Positions 44,208 to 53,387 of a stretch of DNA of 64,000 nt are shown piece by piece. This DNA comes from Microbulbifer yueqingensis (GTDB lineage: Bacteria > Pseudomonadota > Gammaproteobacteria > Pseudomonadales > Cellvibrionaceae). The stretch covers positions 1-64,000 of the forward strand of contig NZ_FNFH01000001.1 of assembly GCF_900100355.1 (NCBI RefSeq). Reading direction: 5' to 3'. Position 1 is the first letter of the stretch; each line of letters begins with the position of its first letter. The notes under the pieces were generated by a model. It was not told where the DNA came from. It searched no databases and saw only the letters and a program-made list of their open reading frames with translations. The position numbers were made by a program, and so were the translations under genes.

Positions 44208-44597
44208 ATGCAATCCAACTTCCAGAACCTAGTCAATGCCGCCCAGAACCAGTCCCAGCCCCAGCGGCTACTGTTCCTGCTGGCAAAGGCAGAGCGCAGC
44301 AACAACCCGAAGAAGTCCACCGCCAAGGGAGAAATCACACCGGTGATGTGTGTGGACAAGCTGCCGGAGGAGCTCAACAGCTTTGCCGACTTCGTCGCCG
44401 AAGCCGATGGGATCGACAGAAGCTGGAACATGATCCTGATCGCCGGCCTGAACGGAGAAGACGGCCAGGCGCCGACCACCGAGGAGGCCGAACCGCTGTT
44501 GAACAAGATGGCGAATGACCTGATGCAGGGGCAGGATCTCTCCCGTTACCTGATTCTGGACCGGGAAGAAAACCAGATTGAAATGATGCCGCGCTAA
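44208..44597 (+). CDS. Small conserved protein (often annotated as ribonucleotide reductase subunit alpha)
   Basis: A 129-aa acidic protein. The order of motifs (QSQPQRLLFLLAKAE, then EITPVMCVDKLPEELNSF, WNMILIAGLNGEDGQAPTTE, EAEPLLNKM) matches a gammaproteobacterial family widely labelled ribonucleotide reductase subunit alpha in databases, though it has no resemblance to RNR. Function unknown. Start chosen at ATG 44208, where the conserved region begins; the frame is open to 44085. Confidence 0.75.
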   Translation: MQSNFQNLVNAAQNQSQPQRLLFLLAKAERSNNPKKSTAKGEITPVMCVDKLPEELNSFADFVAEADGIDRSWNMILIAGLNGEDGQAPTTEEAEPLLNKMANDLMQGQDLSRYLILDREENQIEMMPR

Positions 44598-44908
44598 CCG
44601 CGCGCAGTCCGTCTCACCTCTGCGCGCCGGCTTGTGCAAGCCGGCGGGTGCAGTCATCGGCTCCGCATTCAGTCAGACAGGCCTGGCGACCGCCGTCCAC
44701 CACTTGGCGGCCGACCTCGCCCGGCGGCGGGATTTTCGGTTGTTAGGTGGGGCGCGGTGGGCCGGAGCGCGGCGGAAGCGGATCCGGTGAGCCGGCCCGG
44801 CCGGGAGCCACGATCAAAAAAGGCCAGCCCGACATGCGAGCTGGCCTTGTCGAGATCCCCTACTGCCGGGGCCCTCTCCCGTTATCCCATCCTGTGAAAC
44901 GGGTCAGG
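44598..44908. other. Convergent gap with two hairpins
   Basis: No gene seen. A perfect 9-bp inverted repeat (44626-44634 and 44637-44645, loop TG) follows the 129-aa gene and may end its transcript. The lipase terminator lies on the other side. Confidence 0.5.
44815..44848 (-). terminator. Rho-independent terminator of the lipase gene
   Basis: Arms AAGGCCAGC (44820-44828) and GCTGGCCTT (44840-44848) form a 9-bp stem. On the minus strand the stem is followed by a T-run (44815-44821). Confidence 0.85.
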
Positions 44909-47455
44909 TCAATTCAGGGACTTCAGGATCTCCACGTGGTTGAGGTACATGGGGTTGATGTCCTTCAGCGTAAACATCCCGGTTACGTCTACGTGGTCCC
45001 AGCCGGACTTCTTGCCCATATGCTGCCAGACACCGGGGATGGGGAAGCCGCCGTAGTCCTGGGTGGGAGCCCCCGTGGGCGCCACCATGCTGGTGGTGTT
45101 CACCACACTGTCGTTGGCAAACCAGCTGGCATCCACCCCCAGGTTGCTGTTCTTGTACTGCCCCATGAACAGGGACTGCGGCATGAACGGCAGGAAGGTG
45201 GAGGCAATGGGGTAGTGCCTGTTGGTAAACAGTCCCTTGAAGGTGGACTGGTTCGAATACGAGAAGTAGTAAACGTCCGGGTAGGTGATGGAACCACCGT
45301 AGATGTAGGGCGCACCCTCCGCACTCAGGTCATAGAGTGACGTATCCACTGATTCGTCCCACAGCCGGTGGTCCTTGACGCGCCGGAAGTAGTCATTCCA
45401 GCTCTCACCGGCCTGGCGGGTCAGTGCCCACTGGTCGAGTTTCAGGTCATAGACCACGTTCTCGCCGCTGGCGAGGCCTGCTGCCCGGTAGATGGAGGTT
45501 ACCAGTTGCTCGGTGATATCCAGCGGGTTGAAGAACTCGGTCAGCGTGGTGCCGTTGTGGGGCGTGGAAACCGTGGTGATGCTGCGCACCCAGTTCCTGC
45601 CGCCCTCGAAGACTGAACCGGCCTCGTAGTTCTCCTCTGGCGAACCATCGCGCAGCAGCTTGAGCAGCACCCGCGCGGTCTGGCCACCCTGGCTGTGGGC
45701 AATGATGTGAATCTTGTTGGATGCATCCCAGTCTGGCACCAGGGCCTCGAAGCAGCGGCCATATTGCGCGTGCCCGTGGGTGGAAGCATGGGTTGCGCCG
45801 TAGTTCACACAGCCGCCCTTCAGCTGGTAGTAGGCCTCAACCGCGCGGTCCCAGTTGGAGCTGAGAGGCCCGACCGCCAGGGTGACGGTGTCGTGGCCCT
45901 GGGATTTCAGGTACTCCTGCAGGTCCTTCTTGCCTTTCCAGCCGCCGCCCCAGTACTTGAAGCCGAACATCTCGTTGCGGCCCCAGCCGGCGAAGCCGTG
46001 CAGCAGGACGACAGTTTCATTGTTGGCGGCCTGGGCGGCAGCATAACTGGCGGGGGTTGATAAAGCCTGCAGCTCAAACACCTGGTTGTCGTCGTAGTTG
46101 CAGGTGTACTGCTCCAGGTCCTGGTAGCCGGAGCTGAACAGGCTGTTGTTCACGTCCAGGCACTGGTAGCTGGACTTCGGCCGTATCACATAGCCTGATC
46201 CGTAGGGCACGAAGCGGAACAGCTGGTTGTCACTGCCATATCCCTCACCCTGCTCGATTGCCACACCGTCGCCGTTGGCAAAATCCCGCACCGACAGCGA
46301 CAGGCCGCTGTTGGTATTCTGGATCTTGTAGTAACCGTCAGCCTGGTGGATCACCTCGAACGTCTGCGCACTGGTGCCATTACAGGAGTACTGCTGCAAC
46401 TGGGTGCCGGTGGAGGTGCTCGATCCCGGCACATCCAGGCACTTGCCGCTGTGGGTGGCGACAATGTTGTAGATACCGTCCAGCACCGCGGCCTCATAGA
46501 CCACCGGCTCCAGCACCCACTTCTGGTTGTCACCGCCGTGCTCGTCCCAGAGGTGGATCCCGGCCCCGTCGTCCATGGAAACTCCGGAGACATCGATCGG
46601 CTTGTTGCCCGACAGGGCCGATTTTATTAAGAACTCCCCGTCCCCGGTGCCTTCAACCAGGAAACGCTGGTTGCTACCCTGGTTGCAGCTGTACTGCTGG
46701 ACATCGGTTCCATTGCTGGTATAGCCCCGGTAAATATCGACGCATTTGCCGCTGTTGACATTGATGATCTCGTACCGACCGGCGCCGGCGTAGACGAAGT
46801 CAAATTGCTGCGCGGCGGTACCGTTGCAGCTCCACTGCTGCAGCTGCTTGCCGTTCGATGTGCTGGAAAAGGGAACGTCGAGGCAGAGACCCGAGTGCAC
46901 TGCCCGGGCCGAGTAGCGGCCGGGCGCCAGGGTGCGCTCGCCGTCGATGGCCGGGTCGATGGCAAAGGTCTGTTCGGGCGAGCCGGTGCATTGCATCTGC
47001 ACCAGACGCGCGCCGTCGCCCTGGGAACCACCCGAGAGCTCGACGCACTTGCCCGAGTTCCTGTTGCGCAGGATATAGCCGCTGCCATTCTTCTGTGGCA
47101 GGAAGTGCTGGGAACCGTAATCGTACCAGCTGTACTGGACCACCGCCGCGCCGTCAGACTTGGAGCCACCCTGCACCCGCATGGCCTTGCCGCTGTTTAC
47201 ATTGACGAGCTTGTAAAAGCCATCGCCAGCCGGGCTGACATCGAAGTCCTGGACGGCGGAGCCGGCGCAGCTGGCCTGCTCCAGCTGGACGTTACTGGAT
47301 GTGCTGCCGCCCGGCACGCTGACGCATTTGCCGCTGTGGGCAAGCTTCAACGTATACCTGTCGGCAGGAAGATTGGAAGCGTGAGCAGCCATGGGTAGCT
47401 GCAGTACGAATAGCGAAATTACCCCGAGATAAACGGGGGTGAGTCTCTTCATCAT
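44909..47455 (-). CDS. Secreted triple ricin-type lectin / family I.5-like lipase
   Basis: About 848 aa. After a signal peptide (LGVISLFVLQLPMAAHA) come three beta-trefoil lectin domains (~30-170, 175-320, 325-465), recognised by nine QxF/QxW repeats such as VQDF, EQTF, NQRF, NQKW, AQTF and NQVF. The C-terminal lipase (~480-848) is strikingly like Bacillus/Geobacillus/Staphylococcus family I.5 enzymes: LLHGFAGWGRNEMFGFKYW, AVGPLSSNWDRAVEAYYQL and the nucleophile in HIIAHSQGGQTAR (Ser ~588). The lectins probably tether it to polysaccharide surfaces. Start at ATG 47455 with GAGG upstream. A strong terminator follows; probably monocistronic. Confidence 0.9.
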   Translation of the reverse strand: MMKRLTPVYLGVISLFVLQLPMAAHASNLPADRYTLKLAHSGKCVSVPGGSTSSNVQLEQASCAGSAVQDFDVSPAGDGFYKLVNVNSGKAMRVQGGSKSDGAAVVQYSWYDYGSQHFLPQKNGSGYILRNRNSGKCVELSGGSQGDGARLVQMQCTGSPEQTFAIDPAIDGERTLAPGRYSARAVHSGLCLDVPFSSTSNGKQLQQWSCNGTAAQQFDFVYAGAGRYEIINVNSGKCVDIYRGYTSNGTDVQQYSCNQGSNQRFLVEGTGDGEFLIKSALSGNKPIDVSGVSMDDGAGIHLWDEHGGDNQKWVLEPVVYEAAVLDGIYNIVATHSGKCLDVPGSSTSTGTQLQQYSCNGTSAQTFEVIHQADGYYKIQNTNSGLSLSVRDFANGDGVAIEQGEGYGSDNQLFRFVPYGSGYVIRPKSSYQCLDVNNSLFSSGYQDLEQYTCNYDDNQVFELQALSTPASYAAAQAANNETVVLLHGFAGWGRNEMFGFKYWGGGWKGKKDLQEYLKSQGHDTVTLAVGPLSSNWDRAVEAYYQLKGGCVNYGATHASTHGHAQYGRCFEALVPDWDASNKIHIIAHSQGGQTARVLLKLLRDGSPEENYEAGSVFEGGRNWVRSITTVSTPHNGTTLTEFFNPLDITEQLVTSIYRAAGLASGENVVYDLKLDQWALTRQAGESWNDYFRRVKDHRLWDESVDTSLYDLSAEGAPYIYGGSITYPDVYYFSYSNQSTFKGLFTNRHYPIASTFLPFMPQSLFMGQYKNSNLGVDASWFANDSVVNTTSMVAPTGAPTQDYGGFPIPGVWQHMGKKSGWDHVDVTGMFTLKDINPMYLNHVEILKSLN

Positions 47456-48077
47456 GCGCCGAACCTCATTCTCTCTGCGAACTTGATTTGGCAACACGTC
47501 AACAATCAATTAAAGGGAGAACTCCATTCCTTTGGAGGCAGGCCACCTTATCCGAAAGCAGACTACGACATTACGATACTTTTGGACACGCGGCTGATTG
47601 CCGGGGATTGACGATGACTTGGCGTGTTGTCGCTGTTCTTATGTGAATAAATTTTATTATTTTTAAAATATATTGTTACTGACATCACAGCCATTGGGGA
47701 CTACTTATCAAGGCTGGCGAGAGGATTCTAGTCACGAAAATGAAACACTGTAAACAGCAAAAAAGTGACTGTACGTCCCCTGAGAAGCAGCGCACAAAAC
47801 CCAATGGCATACTGACTTACCAGTCCCATCACCACGCTGTATATTCACGTCTACAAATTTGAAGAAACTGTCCTCAAAATCAACCAGAGAAGCTGCTGAA
47901 GAAAAACATGAAGACCCTGCCCCGGACCAATCATCTCCGGTGATTTAACAGAAGAACTGGCCCAGCGGATTAAGGCAAATCACGTAGAGGGGCTCCGGGA
48001 GCATCCGGCCGGCTTACACCCGGCGACACATGGCTTTCACCAAAGTCTAATCGCCCCCAAAGGCCCGATCGCGTAGC
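47456..48077. other. AT-rich intergenic region of about 620 bp
   Basis: Lies between two divergent genes. I see no open frame with a credible start, and no convincing promoter on either strand. The composition is clearly lower in GC than the flanking genes, especially around 47640-47700. Confidence 0.5.
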
Positions 48078-48108
48078 ATGGCCCCATAAAGAGAGAATAA
48101 GGGGCCAT
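48078..48108 (+). promoter_or_regulatory. Inverted repeat that could hide the ribosome site of the DUF294 gene
   Basis: ATGGCCCC (48078-48085) is exactly complementary to GGGGCCAT (48101-48108). The right arm contains the Shine-Dalgarno-like AAGGGG and the first of two ATGs. A leader hairpin could reduce translation initiation. Confidence 0.45.
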
Positions 48109-48112
48109 GCCC

Positions 48113-49966
48113 ATGAATGCAGACCCGAGGCTGCCGGAAATCCAGTCGGTGGCATCCTTCCTGCGCGACTGCCTGCCCTTCGGCGAGCTGCCGGAAGACA
48201 CGCGGCGGGACACGGCGCGACGGATCCAGATTACCTATCTACGCAAGGGCGAGCAGATCCGCGCCAGCTCGGCCGCCTACGCCCTGCGCATCGTACGCAG
48301 CGGGGCGGTGGAGATCCGCAGCGAAGACCGGCAGCTGCTGGACCGGCTCGGCGAGGGCGAGAGCTTCAATATCCACGGACTCGATTTGGGGTCCGAGGGC
48401 GTGGTGGCCGAAACCATCGAGGACACCCTGCTCTACCAGTTGCCCCGCCCCGCCTACGAGGCGCTGCGAGCGCAGTTCCGTGATTTCGACCGTCATTTCC
48501 ACAGCCAGCGCAATCGCCGCCTGCGGCGCGCCGCCCGCTATCGCCCGGACACCAACCTGCTCACTGAGCCCCTGGCAAACCTCGTGACCCGCGACCCGCT
48601 GGCGCTGCCGCCACAGACCCACCTGCAAGAGGCGGCCCGGGCGATGAGCGAGCGGCGGGTCTCGTCGCTGCTGGTGAAGGACGGCGAGCAGCTGCTGGGC
48701 ATTGTCACCGACCGCGACCTGCGCAGCCGGGCGCTCGCAAGGGGCCTGCCGGTGCATACCCCCATCCGCGACATCATGACTCGCGACCCGAAGCGCATCG
48801 AGCTGGATGCCAGCGTGTTCGACGCCGTGCTGGCGATGACCCGCGAGGGCATCCACCACCTGCCGGTACAGGAAGGTGGCAGGGTGGTGGGCATCATCAC
48901 GTCCTCGGACCTGATGCTGGCACGCGAAAATGACCCGGTATACCTGGTCCAGCACCTCTCCCGCCAGCAGGACACGGAGAGCCTCGCGGCCATCACTGCC
49001 TCACTGCCTTCACTGATGGTGCAGGCGGTACGCGGTGGCATGCGCGCCCACCAACTGAGCCGCGTACTCACCGCCATCAGTGACGCTGCTACCTGCCGCC
49101 TGATTGAGCTGGCGACCGAGAAGCTGGGACCGGCACCGGTGCCCTTCTGCTGGCTGGGATTCGGCTCCCAGGGACGCGGCGAGCAGCTGATTGGCGCCGA
49201 CCAGGACAATGGCCTGCTGATCGACAACCGCGCCACCACAAACGACATGGACTGGTTTCACCGGCTGGCCACCTTTGTGTGCGACGGCCTGAATGCCTGC
49301 GGCTACCCCTACTGCAACGGCAAGGTGATGGCCACCACCGAACGCTGGCGCCAGCCGCTGGGCGAATGGCGCCGCACCGTGGACGACTGGACCCATGCCC
49401 CCACGCCGGAGGCGGTGATGCGCGTGTCGATCTTCTTCGACCTGCGCAGCATCTACGGCGATGCACACCTGTGCGACCAGCTCCAGCAGCATATGCTGGC
49501 GCGCACGCGGCGGGACACCATTTTCCAGGCGGCCCTGGCTGCCAATGTGCTGGAACAGACGCCGCCACTGGGGATATTCCGACGCTTCCTGGTAGAGCGT
49601 AATGGCGAGCACCGCGACGAGTTCGATGTCAAGAAGCGCGGCGTGCTGCCCATTGTCGACCTGGCCCGCATCCACGCCCTGGCCCACGGCCTGCCCGCGG
49701 TGAATACGCGCGAGCGCCTGCAGCAGCTGGTGGACGCGCGCATCCTCACTATCGGGGACGGCCGCAACCTGCAGGACGCCTACGACACCATCCAGCAGAT
49801 ACGCGTGGAAAACCAGTGCCGCCAGGTCACCGCCGGCCATCATGCCAGCAATTACCTGAACCCGGACGAGCTGCCCGACCTGGAGCGCAAGCACCTGAAG
49901 GACGCCTTCACCGTGGTGCACGACGCCCAGGAAGCCATGCGCAGCCACTTCCGGCAGGGTCTCTGA
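48113..49966 (+). CDS. cNMP-binding / CBS pair / DUF294 nucleotidyltransferase-like protein
   Basis: About 617 aa. Order of domains: N-terminal cyclic-nucleotide-binding fold (YLRKGEQIRASSAAYALRIV, ~30-130); two CBS motifs (LPPQTHLQEAARAMSERRVSS and DASVFDAVLAMTREGIHHLP, ~160-280); a GlnD-like nucleotidyltransferase domain with GSQGRGEQLIGADQDNGLL (~350); and a DUF294 C-terminal helical region. The Gly-Ser and Asp pair of the nucleotidyltransferase site are present. Related proteins accompany acetate or cation transport genes; no transporter is nearby here. The ATG at 48113 is better spaced from AAGGGG than the one at 48107. Forms an operon with the exonuclease 3 bp downstream. Confidence 0.88.
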   Translation: MNADPRLPEIQSVASFLRDCLPFGELPEDTRRDTARRIQITYLRKGEQIRASSAAYALRIVRSGAVEIRSEDRQLLDRLGEGESFNIHGLDLGSEGVVAETIEDTLLYQLPRPAYEALRAQFRDFDRHFHSQRNRRLRRAARYRPDTNLLTEPLANLVTRDPLALPPQTHLQEAARAMSERRVSSLLVKDGEQLLGIVTDRDLRSRALARGLPVHTPIRDIMTRDPKRIELDASVFDAVLAMTREGIHHLPVQEGGRVVGIITSSDLMLARENDPVYLVQHLSRQQDTESLAAITASLPSLMVQAVRGGMRAHQLSRVLTAISDAATCRLIELATEKLGPAPVPFCWLGFGSQGRGEQLIGADQDNGLLIDNRATTNDMDWFHRLATFVCDGLNACGYPYCNGKVMATTERWRQPLGEWRRTVDDWTHAPTPEAVMRVSIFFDLRSIYGDAHLCDQLQQHMLARTRRDTIFQAALAANVLEQTPPLGIFRRFLVERNGEHRDEFDVKKRGVLPIVDLARIHALAHGLPAVNTRERLQQLVDARILTIGDGRNLQDAYDTIQQIRVENQCRQVTAGHHASNYLNPDELPDLERKHLKDAFTVVHDAQEAMRSHFRQGL

Positions 49967-49969
49967 GCC

Positions 49970-50632
49970 ATGGACTGGCCCGCGCTCCTGTGGCTGGGTT
50001 TGAAGCGGCGATGGTGGCGCGGTCGCGCCCGTCACCCCGCCCTGCGCCGGGCGCTCACCGCACCGTTGCCGGCAGGCGATGCCGTGAATACTCGCTACGT
50101 GGCGGTGGACCTGGAGACCACCGGTCTCTCACCGGAGAGGGACGAGATTGCCAGCATCGGCTGGGTGGCCATCGAGCAGGGTTGCATCCTGCTGGAGACT
50201 GCACGCCACTACAGGGTGCGGCTGGAAAAAGATGTGGGGCAGAGTGCCATCTATCACCAGCTGACCGACAGCGAACTGCAGCAGGGGGAACCACTACCCA
50301 TCGTGCTCGCCCGCCTGCTGGAGGCAATCGATGGCAGCGTACTGATATTCCACAACGCACAGCTGGACATGGGTTTTCTCAACCGCGCCTGCCGCTCCCT
50401 CTGGGGCGCACCTCTGCCGGTGCCCTTCGAGGACACCATGCAGCTGGAATCCCGCCGGCTGATTCGGCAACAGGAGGGCATGCCTGCTGGCGCCCTGCGC
50501 CTGTTCCAGTGCCGGCGCCGCTACGGGTTACCCGATGTGGCCGCGCATGACGCGTTGGGGGATGCGATTGCCACAGCAGAATTGTGGCTGGCCATGAATG
50601 CCGGCGGATACCGGGAATGCTCCGAGCAATAA
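49970..50632 (+). CDS. DnaQ-like 3'-5' exonuclease
   Basis: A 220-aa DEDD exonuclease. ExoI is YVAVDLETTGLSPERDEIAS (Asp/Glu near residue 46), ExoII is LIFHNAQLDMGFLNRA, and ExoIII is the His-x4-Asp type (DVAAHDALGDAIATAEL), so it belongs to the DEDDh group, as in DnaQ/PolC epsilon-type enzymes. The N-terminus (residues 1-35) is basic and Trp-rich. It commonly follows DUF294/CBS proteins in Proteobacteria, as here. Biological substrate unknown. Confidence 0.9.
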   Translation: MDWPALLWLGLKRRWWRGRARHPALRRALTAPLPAGDAVNTRYVAVDLETTGLSPERDEIASIGWVAIEQGCILLETARHYRVRLEKDVGQSAIYHQLTDSELQQGEPLPIVLARLLEAIDGSVLIFHNAQLDMGFLNRACRSLWGAPLPVPFEDTMQLESRRLIRQQEGMPAGALRLFQCRRRYGLPDVAAHDALGDAIATAELWLAMNAGGYRECSEQ

Positions 50633-50897
50633 GCAGGAAAAGCGGCCAACATATATAAAACTCAAAAAGCGCGCAGAGTCGACCTGGAACTCAAAACCGG
50701 CACATCCTTAAACACATGATTACCTGACCTTGCGCCACCCCTCAAAGCAAAATCTCGCCAGACCGCACCACTCCCAGCCAAATAACCTGCCAGATTCATT
50801 AAGTTTTCCATGCTCGGCTAATCCCCTGTTTTCCATTCCCCAATGCGTTATATTGGGAGCATCCAACATTAATAAGCATAAGAAGTTGGGCCAGTTT
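50633..50897. other. Upstream region of the kynurenine catabolic operon
   Basis: No gene seen. AT-rich towards the 3' end (ATTAATAAGCATAAGAAG before the start). No recognisable Lrp/KynR dyad or clear -35/-10 pair. Confidence 0.4.
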
Positions 50898-52580
50898 ATG
50901 ACGCAAATCGACCAGCCGCCGGAAATGCTGAGCGGCGGCCAGATCCTGGTCAGGAGCCTGCAGGCGCAGGGTGTTGACCGTGTTTTCGGCGTTCCCGGTG
51001 AGAGCTATCTCGCCGTGCTCGACGCGCTCTGTGATGCTCCGGATATCCAGATGATCACCTGCCGGCAGGAGGGTGGTGCCGCGATGATGGCGGAGGCCGA
51101 TGGCCGCCTGGCCGACAGGCCGGGAGTATGCTTGGTCACCCGTGGCCCGGGCGCAACCAATGCGAGTGCCGGGGTTCATGTCGCCTACCAGGCCTCCACT
51201 CCCATGGTGCTGTTTATTGGCCAGGTGGCTCGTACCCAGCAGGACCGTGAGGCCTTCCAGGAAATTGACTACCGTCGCATGTTCGGTCAGATAGCCAAGT
51301 GGGTCGCTCAGGTCGAGTCCCCGGCGCGCCTGGCAGAATACGTTGATCGCGCCTTCGCGGTTGCCATGTCCGGTCGTCCCGGTCCGGTCGTAATCGCACT
51401 GCCCGAAGACATGCTGCGGGAATCCTGCGCGTTTCACCCGAATCAGAAAACTTCCGCCCTGCCGGCAGCGGCCCCGACTCCGCAGCACCTGGCGGCGCTA
51501 CAGCGGTTACTTGAACAGAGCGAGCGACCGCTGCTGCTATGCGGGGAAAGCGGCTGGAGCGATGAGGCTCGCGCGCTGGTCGAGGCTTTCTGCGAAAAGC
51601 ACGCCGTGCCTGCGGTGGCAGCATTTCGCTGCCAGGATCGCTTCGATAACACCCATCCGGCCTATATCGGTGATTGCGGGCTGGGTATCAACCCGTCACT
51701 TCGTCAGCATATCGAAGGTGCAGACCTGGTGCTGGTCATGGGCGCGCGGCTCAGCGAGATTGTCACCCAGAATTACACCATCCTGGTGGAGCCCGGCGCG
51801 CAGAAACTGGTACATGTACACCCAGGCCCCGATGAGCTGGTTACCGTAAGACAACCGGATGTCGCCATGGCGTGCGCAATAGAACCGCTCGCCGAAGCGC
51901 TGGCCGATATCCCCGTCAATCCCGGGCTATTGGAGGGACGCCGCGCAAGGCTGGAGAAGGCGCGCGCGGAATATGAAGCCTGGTCGACACCCGCCGCCAT
52001 CCCCGGCGACCTCCAGTACGGGGAAATCGTCGACTACCTGCGCGAGCATTTACCGGCGGACGCCATTATCTGTAATGGCGCCGGCAACTATTCCATCTGG
52101 GTGCACCGATACTTCCGCTATCGCGCCGACCAGGCACAGCTCGCACCCATCAGCGGTTCGATGGGCTACGGGCTGCCTGCAGCGATCACTGCCAAGCTCC
52201 GCCACCCCGACCGCGATGTGCTCTGTTTCGCCGGCGACGGCTGCCTGCAAATGACGGTACAGGAGCTCGCCACCGCACGGCAGTATGGCGCCAATATTAT
52301 TGTCCTGGTCATCAACAACGGCAGCTACGGCACCATCCGCACGCACCAGGAACGGAACTACCCGGGCCGGGTGATGGCGACCGACCTCGTGAACCCGGAC
52401 TTCACGGCGCTGGCAACCGCTTACGGGTTTCACAGCAGCAAAATCACGTGCACGGAAGAATTCTATCCGGCATTCGAGGCGGCACGCGCGGCCAACCGGC
52501 CTGCCCTGCTGGAGCTGTGCCTGCCCCTGGAGGCACTGTCTCCATCAGTGACACTGTCGAAATTACAACGCAATAACTGA
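50898..52580 (+). CDS. Thiamine diphosphate-dependent enzyme (acetolactate synthase/2-oxo acid decarboxylase-like)
   Basis: About 560 aa from ATG 50898. It has the three ThDP-enzyme domains. The PYR domain has the catalytic Glu in TCRQEGGAAMMAEADG; the central domain is TPQHLAALQRLLEQSERPLLL; and the PP domain has GDGCLQMTVQELATARQYG with the Mg-binding Asn in NNGSYGTI. The sequence resembles the acetolactate synthase superfamily but includes no sign of the small subunit. As first gene of the kynurenine operon it probably acts on a 2-oxo acid made by the pathway, such as 2-oxohex-3-enedioate (4-oxalocrotonate). This is inference. Confidence 0.82.
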   Translation: MTQIDQPPEMLSGGQILVRSLQAQGVDRVFGVPGESYLAVLDALCDAPDIQMITCRQEGGAAMMAEADGRLADRPGVCLVTRGPGATNASAGVHVAYQASTPMVLFIGQVARTQQDREAFQEIDYRRMFGQIAKWVAQVESPARLAEYVDRAFAVAMSGRPGPVVIALPEDMLRESCAFHPNQKTSALPAAAPTPQHLAALQRLLEQSERPLLLCGESGWSDEARALVEAFCEKHAVPAVAAFRCQDRFDNTHPAYIGDCGLGINPSLRQHIEGADLVLVMGARLSEIVTQNYTILVEPGAQKLVHVHPGPDELVTVRQPDVAMACAIEPLAEALADIPVNPGLLEGRRARLEKARAEYEAWSTPAAIPGDLQYGEIVDYLREHLPADAIICNGAGNYSIWVHRYFRYRADQAQLAPISGSMGYGLPAAITAKLRHPDRDVLCFAGDGCLQMTVQELATARQYGANIIVLVINNGSYGTIRTHQERNYPGRVMATDLVNPDFTALATAYGFHSSKITCTEEFYPAFEAARAANRPALLELCLPLEALSPSVTLSKLQRNN

Positions 52581-52598
52581 TAAAAGAAGTCGAACACT

Positions 52599-53387
52599 AT
52601 GAATCTCGATCTCACAGGAAAACGCGCCCTTGTCTGCGGTTCCAGCCAGGGCCTGGGCAAGGCCAGTGCCATCGAGCTTGCCCAACTGGGTGCATCAGTA
52701 ACGCTGTTCTCGCGCAACGCGGAAAAGCTGCAGTCGGTCATGCGGGAGCTGGACACCTCAAAGGGCCAGCAGCACCACGTGCTGGTTGCGGACTTTACGA
52801 ACCCGCAAGAGGTCCAGTCCGCGATCGCGCAACATATCGCCGAAACCGGCGATTTTGAGATCCTGGTAAACAATACCGGCGGCCCGCCGCCGGGGCCTGC
52901 CAACTCCGCCGATGCCCAGGAATTTATCGATGGATTCAACCTGCACCTGGTGAACAACCACAACCTGGTACAGGCACTGCTGCCTGGAATGAAAGCAGCC
53001 GGCTACGGGCGCGTGATCAACGTCATTTCCACCTCGGTGAAAGCCCCCCTGAACGGGCTCGGCGTTTCCAACACCGTGCGCGGTGCGGTGGCCAACTGGG
53101 CCAAGACCCTGGCCAACGAGCTGGGCCAGTTCAACATTACCGTGAATAACGTATTGCCGGGCGCAACCAATACCGTACGGCTCGAGGCGATCATCACCAA
53201 CAAGGCGAAAAAAGCCGGAGTCAGTGAGGCGGACATGGCCGAGAAGGAAAAGTCCACCATTCCCATGGGCCGCTTCGGGGAAGCACACGAATTCGGCGCT
53301 GCAGTCGCCTTCCTGGCGTCGCCGGCGGCAAGTTATATCAATGGTGTCAATCTCCCGGTCGACGGGGGCCGGACCGGGTGCCTGTAA
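52599..53387 (+). CDS. SDR-fold protein with replaced catalytic Tyr and Lys
   Basis: A 262-aa short-chain dehydrogenase/reductase. The cofactor motif CGSSQGLGKASA (TGxxxGIG type, ~13-24) and NNTGG (91-95) are intact. In the active-site stretch NVISTSVKAPLNGLGVSNTV, the canonical Y-x3-K is replaced by S157-N-T-V-R161, while the Ser pair is kept. A subgroup of bacterial SDRs shares this VSNTxR form, and its chemistry is uncharacterised to my knowledge. It lies between the ThDP enzyme and the semialdehyde dehydrogenase, overlapping the latter by 1 nt (TAATG), so a role in lower kynurenine catabolism is likely. Confidence 0.85.
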   Translation: MNLDLTGKRALVCGSSQGLGKASAIELAQLGASVTLFSRNAEKLQSVMRELDTSKGQQHHVLVADFTNPQEVQSAIAQHIAETGDFEILVNNTGGPPPGPANSADAQEFIDGFNLHLVNNHNLVQALLPGMKAAGYGRVINVISTSVKAPLNGLGVSNTVRGAVANWAKTLANELGQFNITVNNVLPGATNTVRLEAIITNKAKKAGVSEADMAEKEKSTIPMGRFGEAHEFGAAVAFLASPAASYINGVNLPVDGGRTGCL

